DNA of 53,510 nt from an uncultured Subdoligranulum sp. (GTDB taxonomy: Bacteria > Bacillota_A > Clostridia > Oscillospirales > Ruminococcaceae): NCBI RefSeq assembly GCF_937890665.1, contig NZ_CALADU010000197.1:1-53510 (forward strand), written 5' to 3'. Positions 31,782 through 40,918 of the stretch are shown here, piece after piece (position 1 is the stretch's first letter; every line of letters begins with the position of its first letter). Made by a program: the position numbers and the translations under genes. The notes below the pieces were generated by a model. The model saw only the letters and a program-made list of their open reading frames with translations, ran no database searches and was not told the DNA's origin.

Positions 31782-33050
31782 TCATCCCCGGGCCGTTTGC
31801 AGCACCTGCCGGTAGATCTCCACCAACTGTTCCCCGGCATCCTCCCGGACATACATCCGGCGGATGGTCTGCCGAGCCGCGGCGGAGAAGGCGGCAGCCT
31901 TGTCGGGCTCCGCAAAGAGCTGCATCACGTACTGGGCCAGCAGCTCGTATTCCTCGTAACGGTAGAGATAGCCGTTCTCGCCGTGGTGCAGGTATTCCGG
32001 CACGCAGCCCACGCTGGCGGAAACAGCGGGCGTGCCCACCAGCATGGCTTCCCGCAGGGTGGTGGAAAGGTTTTCAATGGCCGACGGCATTACAAAAACA
32101 TGGGCGCGGCGCATTTCTTCGGCCATCTGGGCGGAGGTAAGCACCCCGGGAAATTCCAGACAGTCCCTTACGCCCAGCTCCTCTGCCAGACGGGCCAGAT
32201 ACCGGAAATAGGGCGGCGTCCGCCAGTGGTCCAGCCGGTCAAAGCTGATCGCGCCGGGGATACGCAGCTTTACATCGGGGTAGCGGGGGCGGATGCGGGC
32301 CAGCGCCCGCACCGCCATATGGATGCCCTTGTAGGGGGTACGCCCGGCGTTGCAGAAAATCGTATGGGGCACACAGCCTTCCGGCGTCCACGGGGCGCCC
32401 TGAAAAGCTTCGTTCATGGGCAGCATATGGTAGGCCACCGCCGTTTCGGGGGCCATCGCCCGGAAAAACCCGGCGCACCATTCGTTGTCGGTGATGATGC
32501 ACCCCACACGCCGGGCCAGTTCCTGCTCAAAAGGCACCTGCGCCGCCATCCGGGCAGCGTCCCGACGGTATTTCAGGGTGATGGGCTGAAAGGGCAGCGG
32601 CTGGGCGGCGCGGAGTTCCCCCAGCGGCAGGCCGCCGTTGGGATATTTGGCGATGGCCGTGATGACCCCTTGGGTGTACAGTACCGCGGGTACGCCGGGG
32701 GCAGCGTCCAGCAGGTCCAGCCCGTCGGTAAACTCGCTGCCCCAGATCTGGATCAGGTCAGGGTGAAAGCCCTCCACCACCTGCCGCCATAGCGCCACAT
32801 TCTGCCCGGGCGCCCGGGCGCCCCGGTGGGCATGCCCGCCCGGGATGCAGTAGTAGGTCACGCCGTCCTTTTCCGCTTTGCGCAGGGTGTCCCCCGGCGC
32901 CAGCGTGGCCACCGCCAGCCGGGGCGGCTGGGCGGTGGCGGCCAAAGCCCGGGCGGTGGCATCCACCCAGCTACCGCTCTGGGCCCGGGCGGTGCCCAGC
33001 GCTTCACAGGCCGCGCCAAAGGGCGCATTGGTCATCCATAGTACGTTCAT
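31782..33050 (-). CDS. GT4 glycosyltransferase, 422 aa
   Basis: MNVLWMTNAPFG at the start is common in the GT-B enzymes of Clostridia capsule clusters. The donor domain shows CNAGRTPYKGIHMAVRAL and VFVMPSAIENLSTTLREAML, followed by GTPAVSASVGCVPEYLHHGENG. The Glu in the ENLS block is the usual GT4 catalytic contact. It lies 22 bp upstream of the GT4 gene at 30572 and 49 bp downstream of another. The acceptor is unknown. Confidence 0.85.
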   Translation of the reverse strand: MNVLWMTNAPFGAACEALGTARAQSGSWVDATARALAATAQPPRLAVATLAPGDTLRKAEKDGVTYYCIPGGHAHRGARAPGQNVALWRQVVEGFHPDLIQIWGSEFTDGLDLLDAAPGVPAVLYTQGVITAIAKYPNGGLPLGELRAAQPLPFQPITLKYRRDAARMAAQVPFEQELARRVGCIITDNEWCAGFFRAMAPETAVAYHMLPMNEAFQGAPWTPEGCVPHTIFCNAGRTPYKGIHMAVRALARIRPRYPDVKLRIPGAISFDRLDHWRTPPYFRYLARLAEELGVRDCLEFPGVLTSAQMAEEMRRAHVFVMPSAIENLSTTLREAMLVGTPAVSASVGCVPEYLHHGENGYLYRYEEYELLAQYVMQLFAEPDKAAAFSAAARQTIRRMYVREDAGEQLVEIYRQVLQTARG

Positions 33051-33099
33051 CTAGGTCTTTGCCCTCTCGTTGCGGTCAAGGATACAATTCCTCGCCGGT

Positions 33100-34227
33100 T
33101 CACAATTCCCATGTACGGATCGCATCCTGCCAGTTTCGGTAATCAAAGATCGTTTGGGGGTGTTTTTGTCCAGTTCTTCCGGTGTGCTCTGCCGCATATT
33201 GCAGGACCGTCTGGGTCACATCCCGTTCCACGATCATTAACCCCGGCACGCGATCTCGATATTCTCGCAAATCGCTGATGTCGCTGGCAATCACATCGGT
33301 TCCCACCGTGACCGCTTCCACGAACTTTGTGGGGAATCCAGCGTTGTTGGTGCGGGTATTGTCCCGGATAATAAAGGAGCAGTCGGCGCTCTTCAGGTAG
33401 GCCAGACTTTCCACGTGAGGCAGCCGTCCCAAAAAGGCAACACAGTCCGGGATAGATGCCCCATTGTACTGGGGATTCAGGCGCAGAAACTCCTCCCGCG
33501 TGGCACCGATGACCCACAGCCGACAAGGGCACTGCCGAGCCGCCGCGGTAACAGCGGCCACGATCTCATCCAACTTATCTTTGCGACCGGGGCTGCCGGC
33601 ATAGACGAAGGCCACTTCCGGTCCCCGGGGCTTGGGTTCACAGCGCCATTTGGCATCGGTGGTGTCCACCAACGGCGGCAGATAGACCACATGGGGGCAC
33701 GCCCCATAGTATCGCTGCAAATACCGGCTGATGACGATCAGTCCATCCAACCGCTTTTGCAGTACCCGCATTCGCAGGCAAATATCCGGACCTTTGACAA
33801 GTTTGAACAGCGGAGAAACAGCCCGGACATTGTACCATTCCGTGCAGTCCGCCAGAATCCGGCGGCCCTGCCGGTGACACTCCCGGCGCAATCGAGCCAT
33901 AGCCGCCGCCGGGTGGTTGTAGCAAAGGACGGCGTCCACTCCGCCCTCCGCCTCGATGACTTGTCGCACCGGGCGAATGTCTGCCAGATACTCCGGCCAC
34001 TGCGCCAAGGTTTTGGGATACGGTACCGCATAACAGACAAACCCATCCACCTCAGTACGGGTCTCCAGAACAGGGCGGGTGTCGGTATGGCTGATGCCAA
34101 GAAAGACAACGCGGCAGCCCTGATCTCGCAGCAGCTTGCCCACAGCCAACACCCGGTGGGCGGCGGCGTTTTTGTCGGGCAGTTCAAATCCGCCCACATA
34201 CAGGACGGTCTTTTGCTGTTGTTTCAT
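33100..34227 (-). CDS. GT4-like glycosyltransferase, 375 aa
   Basis: GT-B type: LYVGGFELPDKNAAAHRVLAV followed by DAVLCYNHPAAAMARL and, in the donor half, VAFVYAGSPGRKDKLDEIVAAV and the strand CVAFLGRLPHVESLAYLKSADCSFIIRDNTRTNNAGFPTKFVEAVTVG. The Glu in FVEAV fills the role of the GT4 EAxxxG motif. Base composition is a little lower in GC than the neighbours. Its start overlaps the next upstream gene by four bases, so it is in the same operon. Substrate unknown. Confidence 0.75.
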   Translation of the reverse strand: MKQQQKTVLYVGGFELPDKNAAAHRVLAVGKLLRDQGCRVVFLGISHTDTRPVLETRTEVDGFVCYAVPYPKTLAQWPEYLADIRPVRQVIEAEGGVDAVLCYNHPAAAMARLRRECHRQGRRILADCTEWYNVRAVSPLFKLVKGPDICLRMRVLQKRLDGLIVISRYLQRYYGACPHVVYLPPLVDTTDAKWRCEPKPRGPEVAFVYAGSPGRKDKLDEIVAAVTAAARQCPCRLWVIGATREEFLRLNPQYNGASIPDCVAFLGRLPHVESLAYLKSADCSFIIRDNTRTNNAGFPTKFVEAVTVGTDVIASDISDLREYRDRVPGLMIVERDVTQTVLQYAAEHTGRTGQKHPQTIFDYRNWQDAIRTWEL

Positions 34228-35330
34228 ACCGCTTTCCCCTTCACCGCGTCGGTGATCTCCTGCAGATAGGCCTCCACCACGATCTGCCGGTCAAATTCCC
34301 GCTCCACCTTGCGGCGGGCAGCCAGCCCCATCTCCCGGCGCTTTTCCCAAGGCAGGGCCAAGAATTTCTCCAGCTGGGCGATCAGATCGGCGCTGTCCTT
34401 CTGGCGGCAGACAAAACCGTTGACGCCATCCTCCACGATCTCCCGGCAGCCGCTGCGGTCGGTGGTGATGATGGGCCGTCCGCAGGCGGCGCTTTCCAGC
34501 AGTACGTTGCTCATCCCCTCGGGGTAGTAGGTGGGATGGACGGTGCAGGCGCTGATCTGCTGAAAAGGCAGCACGCTGTTCTGCTGGCCATGGTACCGGA
34601 TGGCGCCGGTACTCTCCATCCGTTTCAGTGTCTGAAGATAGGTCTCGTCGTCGCAGCCCCCCAAGATGTGGAAGACCGTTTCGGGGTGGCGAGCATGGAC
34701 AGCCTGTGCCGCCTCGAGGTACTGGTCAATTCCCTTTTCCTTCATCACCCGGGAAATGAACAGAAAATCCACCGTTTCTCCCTGGGGATAGGGCAGCAGC
34801 GCAAAGCGCGCGGTGTTGACACCGGACCCCGGCAGCAGATGGTGGTGGCCCGGCGCCATACGACGCGCGTTGAAAAAGTCTTCGTTTTCCTGATTCTGAA
34901 AAAAGACGCAGGCGGCCTTTTTGACCCCCAGTTTGTACAGCGTCACGGTAAGCAGCTGCATGGGACCGGGATTTTCCACCGGTGTTCCCAGACCACAGAC
35001 GTTGACAAGATAGGGAATGCCTCGCTTAGCGCAGGCCATTCCGCCATAGACGTTGGGCTTGATGTTGTAGGTCAGCACTACGTCGGGGTTTTCGGCATCC
35101 AGCAAGCGGCCGTAGGCCCGCAATAGGCTTACGTCCTGTAAGGGGTTCTTGCCGTGCCGGGCCACCCCCAGCGGCAGCATCCGGCAGCCCAGTTCGGTCA
35201 AATCTTCCCAGTGCTGTTTGCGCTCACAGACCACCGTGACCTGCCAGCCCTGAGCCAGCATGGCTTCGATGACCTCCCGCCGCAGGTTGTACACATAGGT
35301 GGAATCGTTGGCCAGCAGTAGAATTTTCAT
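34224..35330 (-). CDS. GT4 glycosyltransferase (second-sugar type), 368 aa
   Basis: MKILLLANDSTYVYNLRREVIEAML resembles PglA/CpsE-like GT4 enzymes that add the second sugar to undecaprenyl-PP-sugar. The donor half has FLFISRVMKEKGIDQYLEAA and PTYYPEGMSNVLLESAACGRPIITT with the catalytic Glu in the EGMSNVLLE block. It follows the initiating sugar transferase directly with a four-base overlap, which fits the second step. Substrate is inferred as GalNAc or GlcNAc and not shown. Confidence 0.9.
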   Translation of the reverse strand: MKILLLANDSTYVYNLRREVIEAMLAQGWQVTVVCERKQHWEDLTELGCRMLPLGVARHGKNPLQDVSLLRAYGRLLDAENPDVVLTYNIKPNVYGGMACAKRGIPYLVNVCGLGTPVENPGPMQLLTVTLYKLGVKKAACVFFQNQENEDFFNARRMAPGHHHLLPGSGVNTARFALLPYPQGETVDFLFISRVMKEKGIDQYLEAAQAVHARHPETVFHILGGCDDETYLQTLKRMESTGAIRYHGQQNSVLPFQQISACTVHPTYYPEGMSNVLLESAACGRPIITTDRSGCREIVEDGVNGFVCRQKDSADLIAQLEKFLALPWEKRREMGLAARRKVEREFDRQIVVEAYLQEITDAVKGKAV

Positions 35331-36709
35331 TGGTTGGCGGCCTCCGTTTCCTCGGGTTCGTTCTGGGCCGTGGTCTGGCCCTCTGCCACGCCCTCGGTGC
35401 TCTCCGGCACAAAGAGGATCTTGATGGTGGCAAACATGATGCGCAGATCTTCCATCAGGCTGGGATTGGCGATATACATCAGGTCCATCTGCAATTTGTC
35501 ATAGGGGGTGGTGTTGTATTTGCCGTAGACCTGCGCGTAACCGGTCAGGCCGGCCTTGGCTTGCAGCCGCAGGGCAAATTCCGGCAGGTCCTTCTCGTAC
35601 TGGGCGGCGATCTCAGGCCGCTCGGGGCGGGGCCCTACCAGCGACATGTCCCCTTTGAGAATATCCAGCAGTTGGGGCAACTCGTCGATGCGCACCTTGC
35701 GGATCAACCGCCCCACCGGGGTGATGCGGTCATCCTTGTCACCGGTGGACAGACGGGCCACGCCGTCCTTTTCGGCATCCACCCGCATGCTGCGGAACTT
35801 GTGCACCATAAAGGTTTTGCCGTCCTTGGTCAGGCGGCATTGTTTATAGAACACCGGGCCGCCGTCGTAGGCCTTGATGGCGATGGCAAACCCCAGCATC
35901 ACCGGCGAAAGCACCAGCAGCGCCACGCCGGAGATCACAATGTCCAGCAGCCGTTTGAGGAAGAGATATTCCGGCGCCGGTTCATATCGGGTGACCTGCA
36001 GCATGGGCAGATGGAAGAGGTGCAGCGGCACAGCGCTGCTGATGAGCACATCCCCGATACGGGGCAGCATATACACCTGAATATCCTGCGCCACGCAGCG
36101 TTTCAAAATCAGGTTGCGCTCATGGCTGTGGATACCACACAAAAACACCGCCTCGATGCCATCCAGCAGCTTCATGTCGTCTGCCAGACAGTCTTCCACC
36201 CGGGCGGTAGTCACCACATGGAATTTTTTCTCCAGCCCGTATTCCCGAATAAGCTGTTCCATCCCACCGCGGCGGTCATAGATGACGGCCGTACGCCGGG
36301 GCGGGAAGGTTTTGAAATACCATTTGTGACCAAAGTAAGACCAACCGACGGCGGCCAAAATCTGCAAAACAGCGCAGACCAACAGCGGCCACACCGGCGG
36401 AATATCCTTGTTGAGCAGCCAGATGACCACATACATGATGGCATCCGACAAAAGCAGGGACAGCGTCTGGGAGTACACCATTTCCGAAATGCGGTACAGC
36501 GACACTTTAAAAGCATCATAGACCCGGCCATACACCAGATACAGCACCGCAAAGATGGCGATGACCACCCAGTTGCCTCGGTTATAATAAGGCGAGCGGA
36601 TGTTATCCGCATAGGCCCAATACCAGCACACGCCAAAAAGGGCCGTCATGACCGCCACATTGATGAGTTTTACCCCCCGCAGCGCGGTGCGATATTTCAC
36701 TCCATCCAT
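35327..36709 (-). CDS. Polyprenyl glycosylphosphotransferase (initiating sugar transferase), 460 aa
   Basis: Starts polysaccharide synthesis by moving a sugar-1-phosphate to undecaprenyl phosphate on the inner membrane face. The N-terminal half has four hydrophobic segments (about 15-125) and a Rossmann-like part with YDRRGGMEQLIREYG. The C-terminal catalytic domain (about 258-440) carries KRLLDIVISGVALLVLSPVML, KFRSMR, RKVRIDELPQLLDILKGDM and SLVGPRPERPE with the key Asp-Glu pair. First gene of the operon; ATG 36709 lies six bases after GAGG, and the promoter lies about 120 bp upstream. Confidence 0.95.
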   Translation of the reverse strand: MDGVKYRTALRGVKLINVAVMTALFGVCWYWAYADNIRSPYYNRGNWVVIAIFAVLYLVYGRVYDAFKVSLYRISEMVYSQTLSLLLSDAIMYVVIWLLNKDIPPVWPLLVCAVLQILAAVGWSYFGHKWYFKTFPPRRTAVIYDRRGGMEQLIREYGLEKKFHVVTTARVEDCLADDMKLLDGIEAVFLCGIHSHERNLILKRCVAQDIQVYMLPRIGDVLISSAVPLHLFHLPMLQVTRYEPAPEYLFLKRLLDIVISGVALLVLSPVMLGFAIAIKAYDGGPVFYKQCRLTKDGKTFMVHKFRSMRVDAEKDGVARLSTGDKDDRITPVGRLIRKVRIDELPQLLDILKGDMSLVGPRPERPEIAAQYEKDLPEFALRLQAKAGLTGYAQVYGKYNTTPYDKLQMDLMYIANPSLMEDLRIMFATIKILFVPESTEGVAEGQTTAQNEPEETEAANQ

Positions 36710-36825
36710 AGACATCCTCAATTCCCGGCAGCGCCGCGCCCCTTTGCCAATCGGGTTTCAGCGCACCGTTTCTCTGGCGGACCGGCATGGGCGGCCCCGC
36801 TTCGATAAATACAAATATTCAGTTT

Positions 36826-36854
36826 ATTGTACCACAGCAGGGCCTGTATTTCAA
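36826..36854 (-). promoter_or_regulatory. Promoter of the 12-gene polysaccharide operon
   Basis: Minus strand: TTGAAA (36849-36854), 17-base spacer, TACAAT (36826-36831). Leader of about 110 bases with a short hairpin. Confidence 0.8.
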
Positions 36855-36885
36855 CCAATGTAAAATTGTACCGCGGGGCAGCGAT

Positions 36886-38424
36886 TTATCTCGCTTTCTT
36901 TTTATCGACCAATTTTTTCATCCTTTGACAAACTCTGGCAAACGTGGGTGTCCGAGCAAATACTAACAACAAAATAGCATTACACAGACAAAAGGTCACT
37001 AGTCCCTTGATCAATAACGCCAAAATCCCAGTTCCCGGCACACCTTGCACAATCTTTCCGCAGATCAAAGTGCAGCCTGCTAGCAAGAGCAGAGAAAGAA
37101 GGTAGCGCATAACATATCGCCAAAAAGGTTTTTCCAGAATCTTATGGTAGACGATATACCCCTCCACCGTTTCGCTGATCAGCAGCCTAGTGATGACGGT
37201 GGCGATATAAACACCAAACAGCCCCATTTTCAGTGCCAAGACCACTGAGAGTGCCACATTTGCGATGCCGGACCAGAAATACGGATATTTCATTTCATCA
37301 AACAATCCACAGGTCACCCGAAAGGTATACACCGGAAAATTCATACCACTCACGTAAGCAATCAGCACAAGAGCCACTACAATAGGCAAATCCGTTTGGT
37401 AGGATGTTCCAACCCAGATTTCCACAAAAGGATTAAGCAGCACGATCAGACAGGTACAGCACAAACAGAAGATCCAATAGACAATCAGGTACAGTTCCTC
37501 AAAAATCGCGCGTCGTTTTTCCACACTGGCATTTACATTAAAGTTTCCCATACTGCCAGTAATGCCGGACAGCGTCCCCCACAAAATGCTGGAAAAGGAA
37601 TTGATAACCAACGTATAATTGGATACCACACCCACTGATGTCAGCCCAAGGATTTTGGCGATCACAATATTATCCGAACCATTGCTGACAATTCCCGCCA
37701 CCTTAGAAATAGCCAAAGCCTTGACATCTTTAACGATTTTATGTTGTTCCTCTTGTGGCAGGGGTGCCTGTACCGACCGGTCATTAAGCCACGGATAGGC
37801 TTTTTTTACATACAGACTAATAAACACATTGGTCAGCAAGGTACAAATAACCTGAACCAGCAAAAAGCCATAGTAAGAATGTGCAAAGAACAAGATTGCC
37901 ATCTGCAGCAGAAGTTGCGCCACCTTGGTTCCTTGCTGGATATACAAAACAATATACTTTTTCTGTTCCACCAAAAGGATGGACTGTTTATAAGCCAACA
38001 GATAGGAGCAGACGTTGTTAAAAAGGAACAGCCAAAAAATCAGTTGAAAATTTTCTGGGATGTTGGGTTTCTCCGCCACCAAATAATCTAAAAAGAATGA
38101 GGCTATCACACCCACCACCGTTACAAACAGCGCGATCCCCCGATAGGCCGTTTTATACAGGCGCATCAGCTGGCAAAGCTTTTCCCGGTTTCCCTCCTTG
38201 GCGGGTTGATACATCGCATAGGAAAGCGCCTCCCCAATGCCCAGTTCCGCAAAAGAAAGCACCGTCAAGATGTTACTGAACAAGCCATTGATGCCCAGAT
38301 ATTCGCTGCTCAGTACCATCACAAAAACGCTGCGGGAGACAAAGCTCAACAGCAACGCAGCTCCTTGGCAGGCAAACCCCGCCGCCACATTTTTGGCACT
38401 ATTTTTCGTTCTCGAATCGCTCAT
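36886..38424 (-). CDS. Oligosaccharide flippase (Wzx-like), 512 aa
   Basis: Fourteen predicted membrane helices and the start KNSAKNVAAGFACQGAALLLSFVSRSVFVMVLSSEYLGINGLFSNILTVLS, typical of polysaccharide exporters of the MOP superfamily. It moves lipid-linked repeat units across the membrane. Base composition is more AT-rich than the flanking operons, as is the downstream-in-line GT2, so both may have come in together. Nine bp separate it from that upstream GT2 gene. Confidence 0.9.
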   Translation of the reverse strand: MSDSRTKNSAKNVAAGFACQGAALLLSFVSRSVFVMVLSSEYLGINGLFSNILTVLSFAELGIGEALSYAMYQPAKEGNREKLCQLMRLYKTAYRGIALFVTVVGVIASFFLDYLVAEKPNIPENFQLIFWLFLFNNVCSYLLAYKQSILLVEQKKYIVLYIQQGTKVAQLLLQMAILFFAHSYYGFLLVQVICTLLTNVFISLYVKKAYPWLNDRSVQAPLPQEEQHKIVKDVKALAISKVAGIVSNGSDNIVIAKILGLTSVGVVSNYTLVINSFSSILWGTLSGITGSMGNFNVNASVEKRRAIFEELYLIVYWIFCLCCTCLIVLLNPFVEIWVGTSYQTDLPIVVALVLIAYVSGMNFPVYTFRVTCGLFDEMKYPYFWSGIANVALSVVLALKMGLFGVYIATVITRLLISETVEGYIVYHKILEKPFWRYVMRYLLSLLLLAGCTLICGKIVQGVPGTGILALLIKGLVTFCLCNAILLLVFARTPTFARVCQRMKKLVDKKKAR

Positions 38425-38433
38425 GGTGTTTCC

Positions 38434-39450
38434 TTATACGCTTCTTTTTTCTTTATAGTGTGCTATGCTGTTGTATATCGGTCTTAGCCAGAAATACAGA
38501 AAAAGCCTTACCTTTCTTTGCAAAGGTATACTCTTTACGTTCCAAAAGTTCTTTTTGTTCTCATCCAATATATTTTGTGCGCACGCAAGGCGCTCGTCAT
38601 CAATTTTCTCCGGATGGAACAGGGCACTGTCATACATCAGCAAAGCTGCTCCTAAGCATTTTGCCAAACACATATCTACCGCCTCGGGCATGTGTTCGCA
38701 TGCATATACATAATGGCAATACCTTCCCCAAAAGATATCTCCATTTTTCTTAGGATTAACGCCTAGCGAGCTCCCCTTTGGATTCATTCGGTAATGATAC
38801 AAGGGTTCCTCCAAAAAACCCACACTTCCTGTGGTATAGGTAAAAGGCAGCCATGAAACTGCCAGATCCTCATACTTCATACCTGCAGGAAAGCGAACCT
38901 TTTCCCAGCATTTTCTTTTATAAATCGCTTTCCATGGTTGACCACCAATTTCGTCTTCCAACACCCTGCGCAAAATTTCTCGTGCCGGTTTTACCGTACG
39001 ATCTGGATATTCTCGAAATCGAATTTCTTGATCCTCGCCCTCTCGAACAACCCTTGCGGCACAGTACACACAATCCAGATCCTTCTCCGCCGCAAAAGCA
39101 AGCATCGTCATATACGTGTCTGGATCAATCCAGTCATCGCTATCTACAAAGGCAATCCATGCCCCTGTGCAACGGTCCAGCGCCGCATTTCGTGCCACAC
39201 CTTGCCCCTGATTTTCCTGATGAATCACATGGATGCGGGGATCCTGCGCCGCATACCGGTCGCACATTTCCGGACACCGGTCCGGCGAACCATCATCAAT
39301 CAGCCATATTTCCAGATTCGTATAGGTCTGGCTGCGGACAGACTGTATACATTGATCAAGATAGGCTTCCACCTTATAGACCGGAATAATAACCGACACA
39401 AGCGGATCCTGCGGGCACGGATTATGGTTATCCAAATTCATTTTATTCAT
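38434..39450 (-). CDS. GT2 family glycosyltransferase, 338 aa
   Basis: VSVIIPVYKVEAYLDQCIQSVRSQTYTNLEIWLIDDGSPDRC is the classical GT2 opening; the metal-binding motif is AFVDSDDWIDPD (about residues 96-107). The C-terminal third carries helices typical of capsule GT2 enzymes and ends in a basic tail. It forms one transcription unit with the flippase downstream. Donor sugar unknown; AT-rich relative to the neighbourhood. The ATG at 39450 has only a distant AAAGGAC. Confidence 0.85.
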   Translation of the reverse strand: MNKMNLDNHNPCPQDPLVSVIIPVYKVEAYLDQCIQSVRSQTYTNLEIWLIDDGSPDRCPEMCDRYAAQDPRIHVIHQENQGQGVARNAALDRCTGAWIAFVDSDDWIDPDTYMTMLAFAAEKDLDCVYCAARVVREGEDQEIRFREYPDRTVKPAREILRRVLEDEIGGQPWKAIYKRKCWEKVRFPAGMKYEDLAVSWLPFTYTTGSVGFLEEPLYHYRMNPKGSSLGVNPKKNGDIFWGRYCHYVYACEHMPEAVDMCLAKCLGAALLMYDSALFHPEKIDDERLACAQNILDENKKNFWNVKSIPLQRKVRLFLYFWLRPIYNSIAHYKEKRSV

Positions 39451-39491
39451 CTTCGTAGGCCCGTCCTTTCTTGCAGTTTTCCTTGTCAAAA

Positions 39492-39520
39492 ATTATACCA
39501 TCCCCCCGGTGCAAAAACAA
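39492..39520 (-). promoter_or_regulatory. Promoter of the GT2-flippase unit
   Basis: Minus strand: TTGTTT (39515-39520), 17-base spacer, TATAAT (39492-39497). Confidence 0.7.
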
Positions 39521-39545
39521 CTCACACTTCGCCCGCAGCGCACAA

Positions 39546-39581
39546 CGGAAAAAGCCCCGCACCGCCAAGGATGCAGGGCTT
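39546..39581 (-). terminator. Terminator after the second flippase gene
   Basis: Ten-pair stem (39552-39561 with 39572-39581, one wobble) followed by TTTCC on the minus strand; it separates the two flippase units. Confidence 0.65.
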
Positions 39582-39590
39582 GGGCTTGTA

Positions 39591-40874
39591 TCATGATGGT
39601 TGTTCTTCCTCCGGGCTGGGGACGGCCTGCGGCGGATGGAGCAGGTTGTGGGCGGTGTTGGCAAGGAACGCCGCAAAGAGCGCCGCTCCCATCACATAGA
39701 GCATCTGGTCCACCTCGCGGCACCAAAGACCAATGACCACAAAGATGACAAGGTAGGCTGCCGTCATGGTGAAGGTGAAGAACCGCACCCGGCCCAGCGG
39801 CATCAGGTAGTTGATGAGGATGGTCAGCAGGGCCACCGGCACCACATAGACGGCGATGGGCAGCAACAGTTCGGTAGCCTGCCGGTATTGCTCGCCAAAG
39901 AGGATATTGATGAGCGGTTTGCCCACCGTGACGATGCCTGCCGAGCAGACGAACACGGTGCAGCCGCCCAGCAGCAGGGATTTTTTGAAGAGGGGGGTCG
40001 TATCGCCGCCCTTGCTGCTGCGTTCCGCCACCAGCGGCAGCAGCACCACCACCACCGAGTTGGAGAGGTAGAGGGCGATCTTGCCGATCACACTGCCCGA
40101 GGAATAGATCCCGGCGTCGGCCGGGTCGGCAGCGAAGGCCTTGATAAGCAGCACATCGCCGTTGGCCATAAGCAGCAGGAAGGCCTGAAAGAAGAAGGAC
40201 CGCAAAAAATAATTGCGGATCACATGGTAATCCAGCCGGACGCCGGCCTCGGCGGGAGCGCGCAGCACATCCCGCAGCGCAAAGGCGCCGTAAAGGGTCG
40301 CGCCCACAGCAGCCAGCGTCAAGGCGCCCAGTGCGCCGCCGATGCGCCACCCCGCAAGGGCAAACGCAATGCCCAGCAGTAGGCGCAGCGTGGTGGAGGT
40401 AATGTTAACGGCACTGTACGCGGCAAAGCGCTGCATTCCTTGAAGCACGCCGCTGAGCGCGGTGGTAATGCAGCCGATGGCAGAGATCAGCACCACCACC
40501 TGAATATACCGGGTATTGTCCACCTGCAGCACAGCGGCCGCCAGCGGGCTGGCCAGCGCCCCCACCGCCAGCACTAACAGCGCGAAGAGCGCCGCGAAGC
40601 GGATGAGTTGACGGGTAAAAGCTGCCAGCGCAGCATCCTGCTGTTGGGCCCGGTACCGGGCCGACAGGTTGGCGGCCAGCGCGGTGATCATTCCGGAAGG
40701 GATGCTGATGAGGGTGGACAGGGACAGCATGGTGTTGATGGTCCCATAGTCCGCCGGGCTCATCAGGTTGCCCATGGCGATCTGGTACGCGTAGGTCAGC
40801 ACATTGGTGATCATCGAAAGGGCGAACACGAATAAGCTGCTGCGCGCCAGTTTGTCCATCTGGAATTTCTTCAT
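39591..40874 (-). CDS. Polysaccharide biosynthesis/flippase protein, 427 aa
   Basis: MOP-superfamily membrane protein with about twelve helices; the opening MKKFQMDKLARSSLFVFALSMITNVLTYAYQIAMGNLMSPADYGTINTMLSL is that of PST-type exporters. It is the second flippase of the window. Its start lies behind a strong GC hairpin (40886-40912) that follows the GT2 stop codon, and the GAGG ribosome binding site is just after the hairpin, so the hairpin may tune its translation. Exported molecule unknown. Confidence 0.85.
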   Translation of the reverse strand: MKKFQMDKLARSSLFVFALSMITNVLTYAYQIAMGNLMSPADYGTINTMLSLSTLISIPSGMITALAANLSARYRAQQQDAALAAFTRQLIRFAALFALLVLAVGALASPLAAAVLQVDNTRYIQVVVLISAIGCITTALSGVLQGMQRFAAYSAVNITSTTLRLLLGIAFALAGWRIGGALGALTLAAVGATLYGAFALRDVLRAPAEAGVRLDYHVIRNYFLRSFFFQAFLLLMANGDVLLIKAFAADPADAGIYSSGSVIGKIALYLSNSVVVVLLPLVAERSSKGGDTTPLFKKSLLLGGCTVFVCSAGIVTVGKPLINILFGEQYRQATELLLPIAVYVVPVALLTILINYLMPLGRVRFFTFTMTAAYLVIFVVIGLWCREVDQMLYVMGAALFAAFLANTAHNLLHPPQAVPSPEEEQPS

Positions 40875-40885
40875 ACAAACCTCAG

Positions 40886-40912
40886 CGGCGGCCGCGGTCG
40901 GGGCGGCCGCCG
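40886..40912. repeat. Ten-bp perfect hairpin between GT2 and flippase genes
   Basis: CGGCGGCCGC (40886-40895) pairs exactly with 40903-40912, loop of seven. It lies inside an operon, six bases after the GT2 stop codon when read on the minus strand, and is not followed by a T-run. Confidence 0.7.
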
Positions 40913-40918
40913 GATTAT

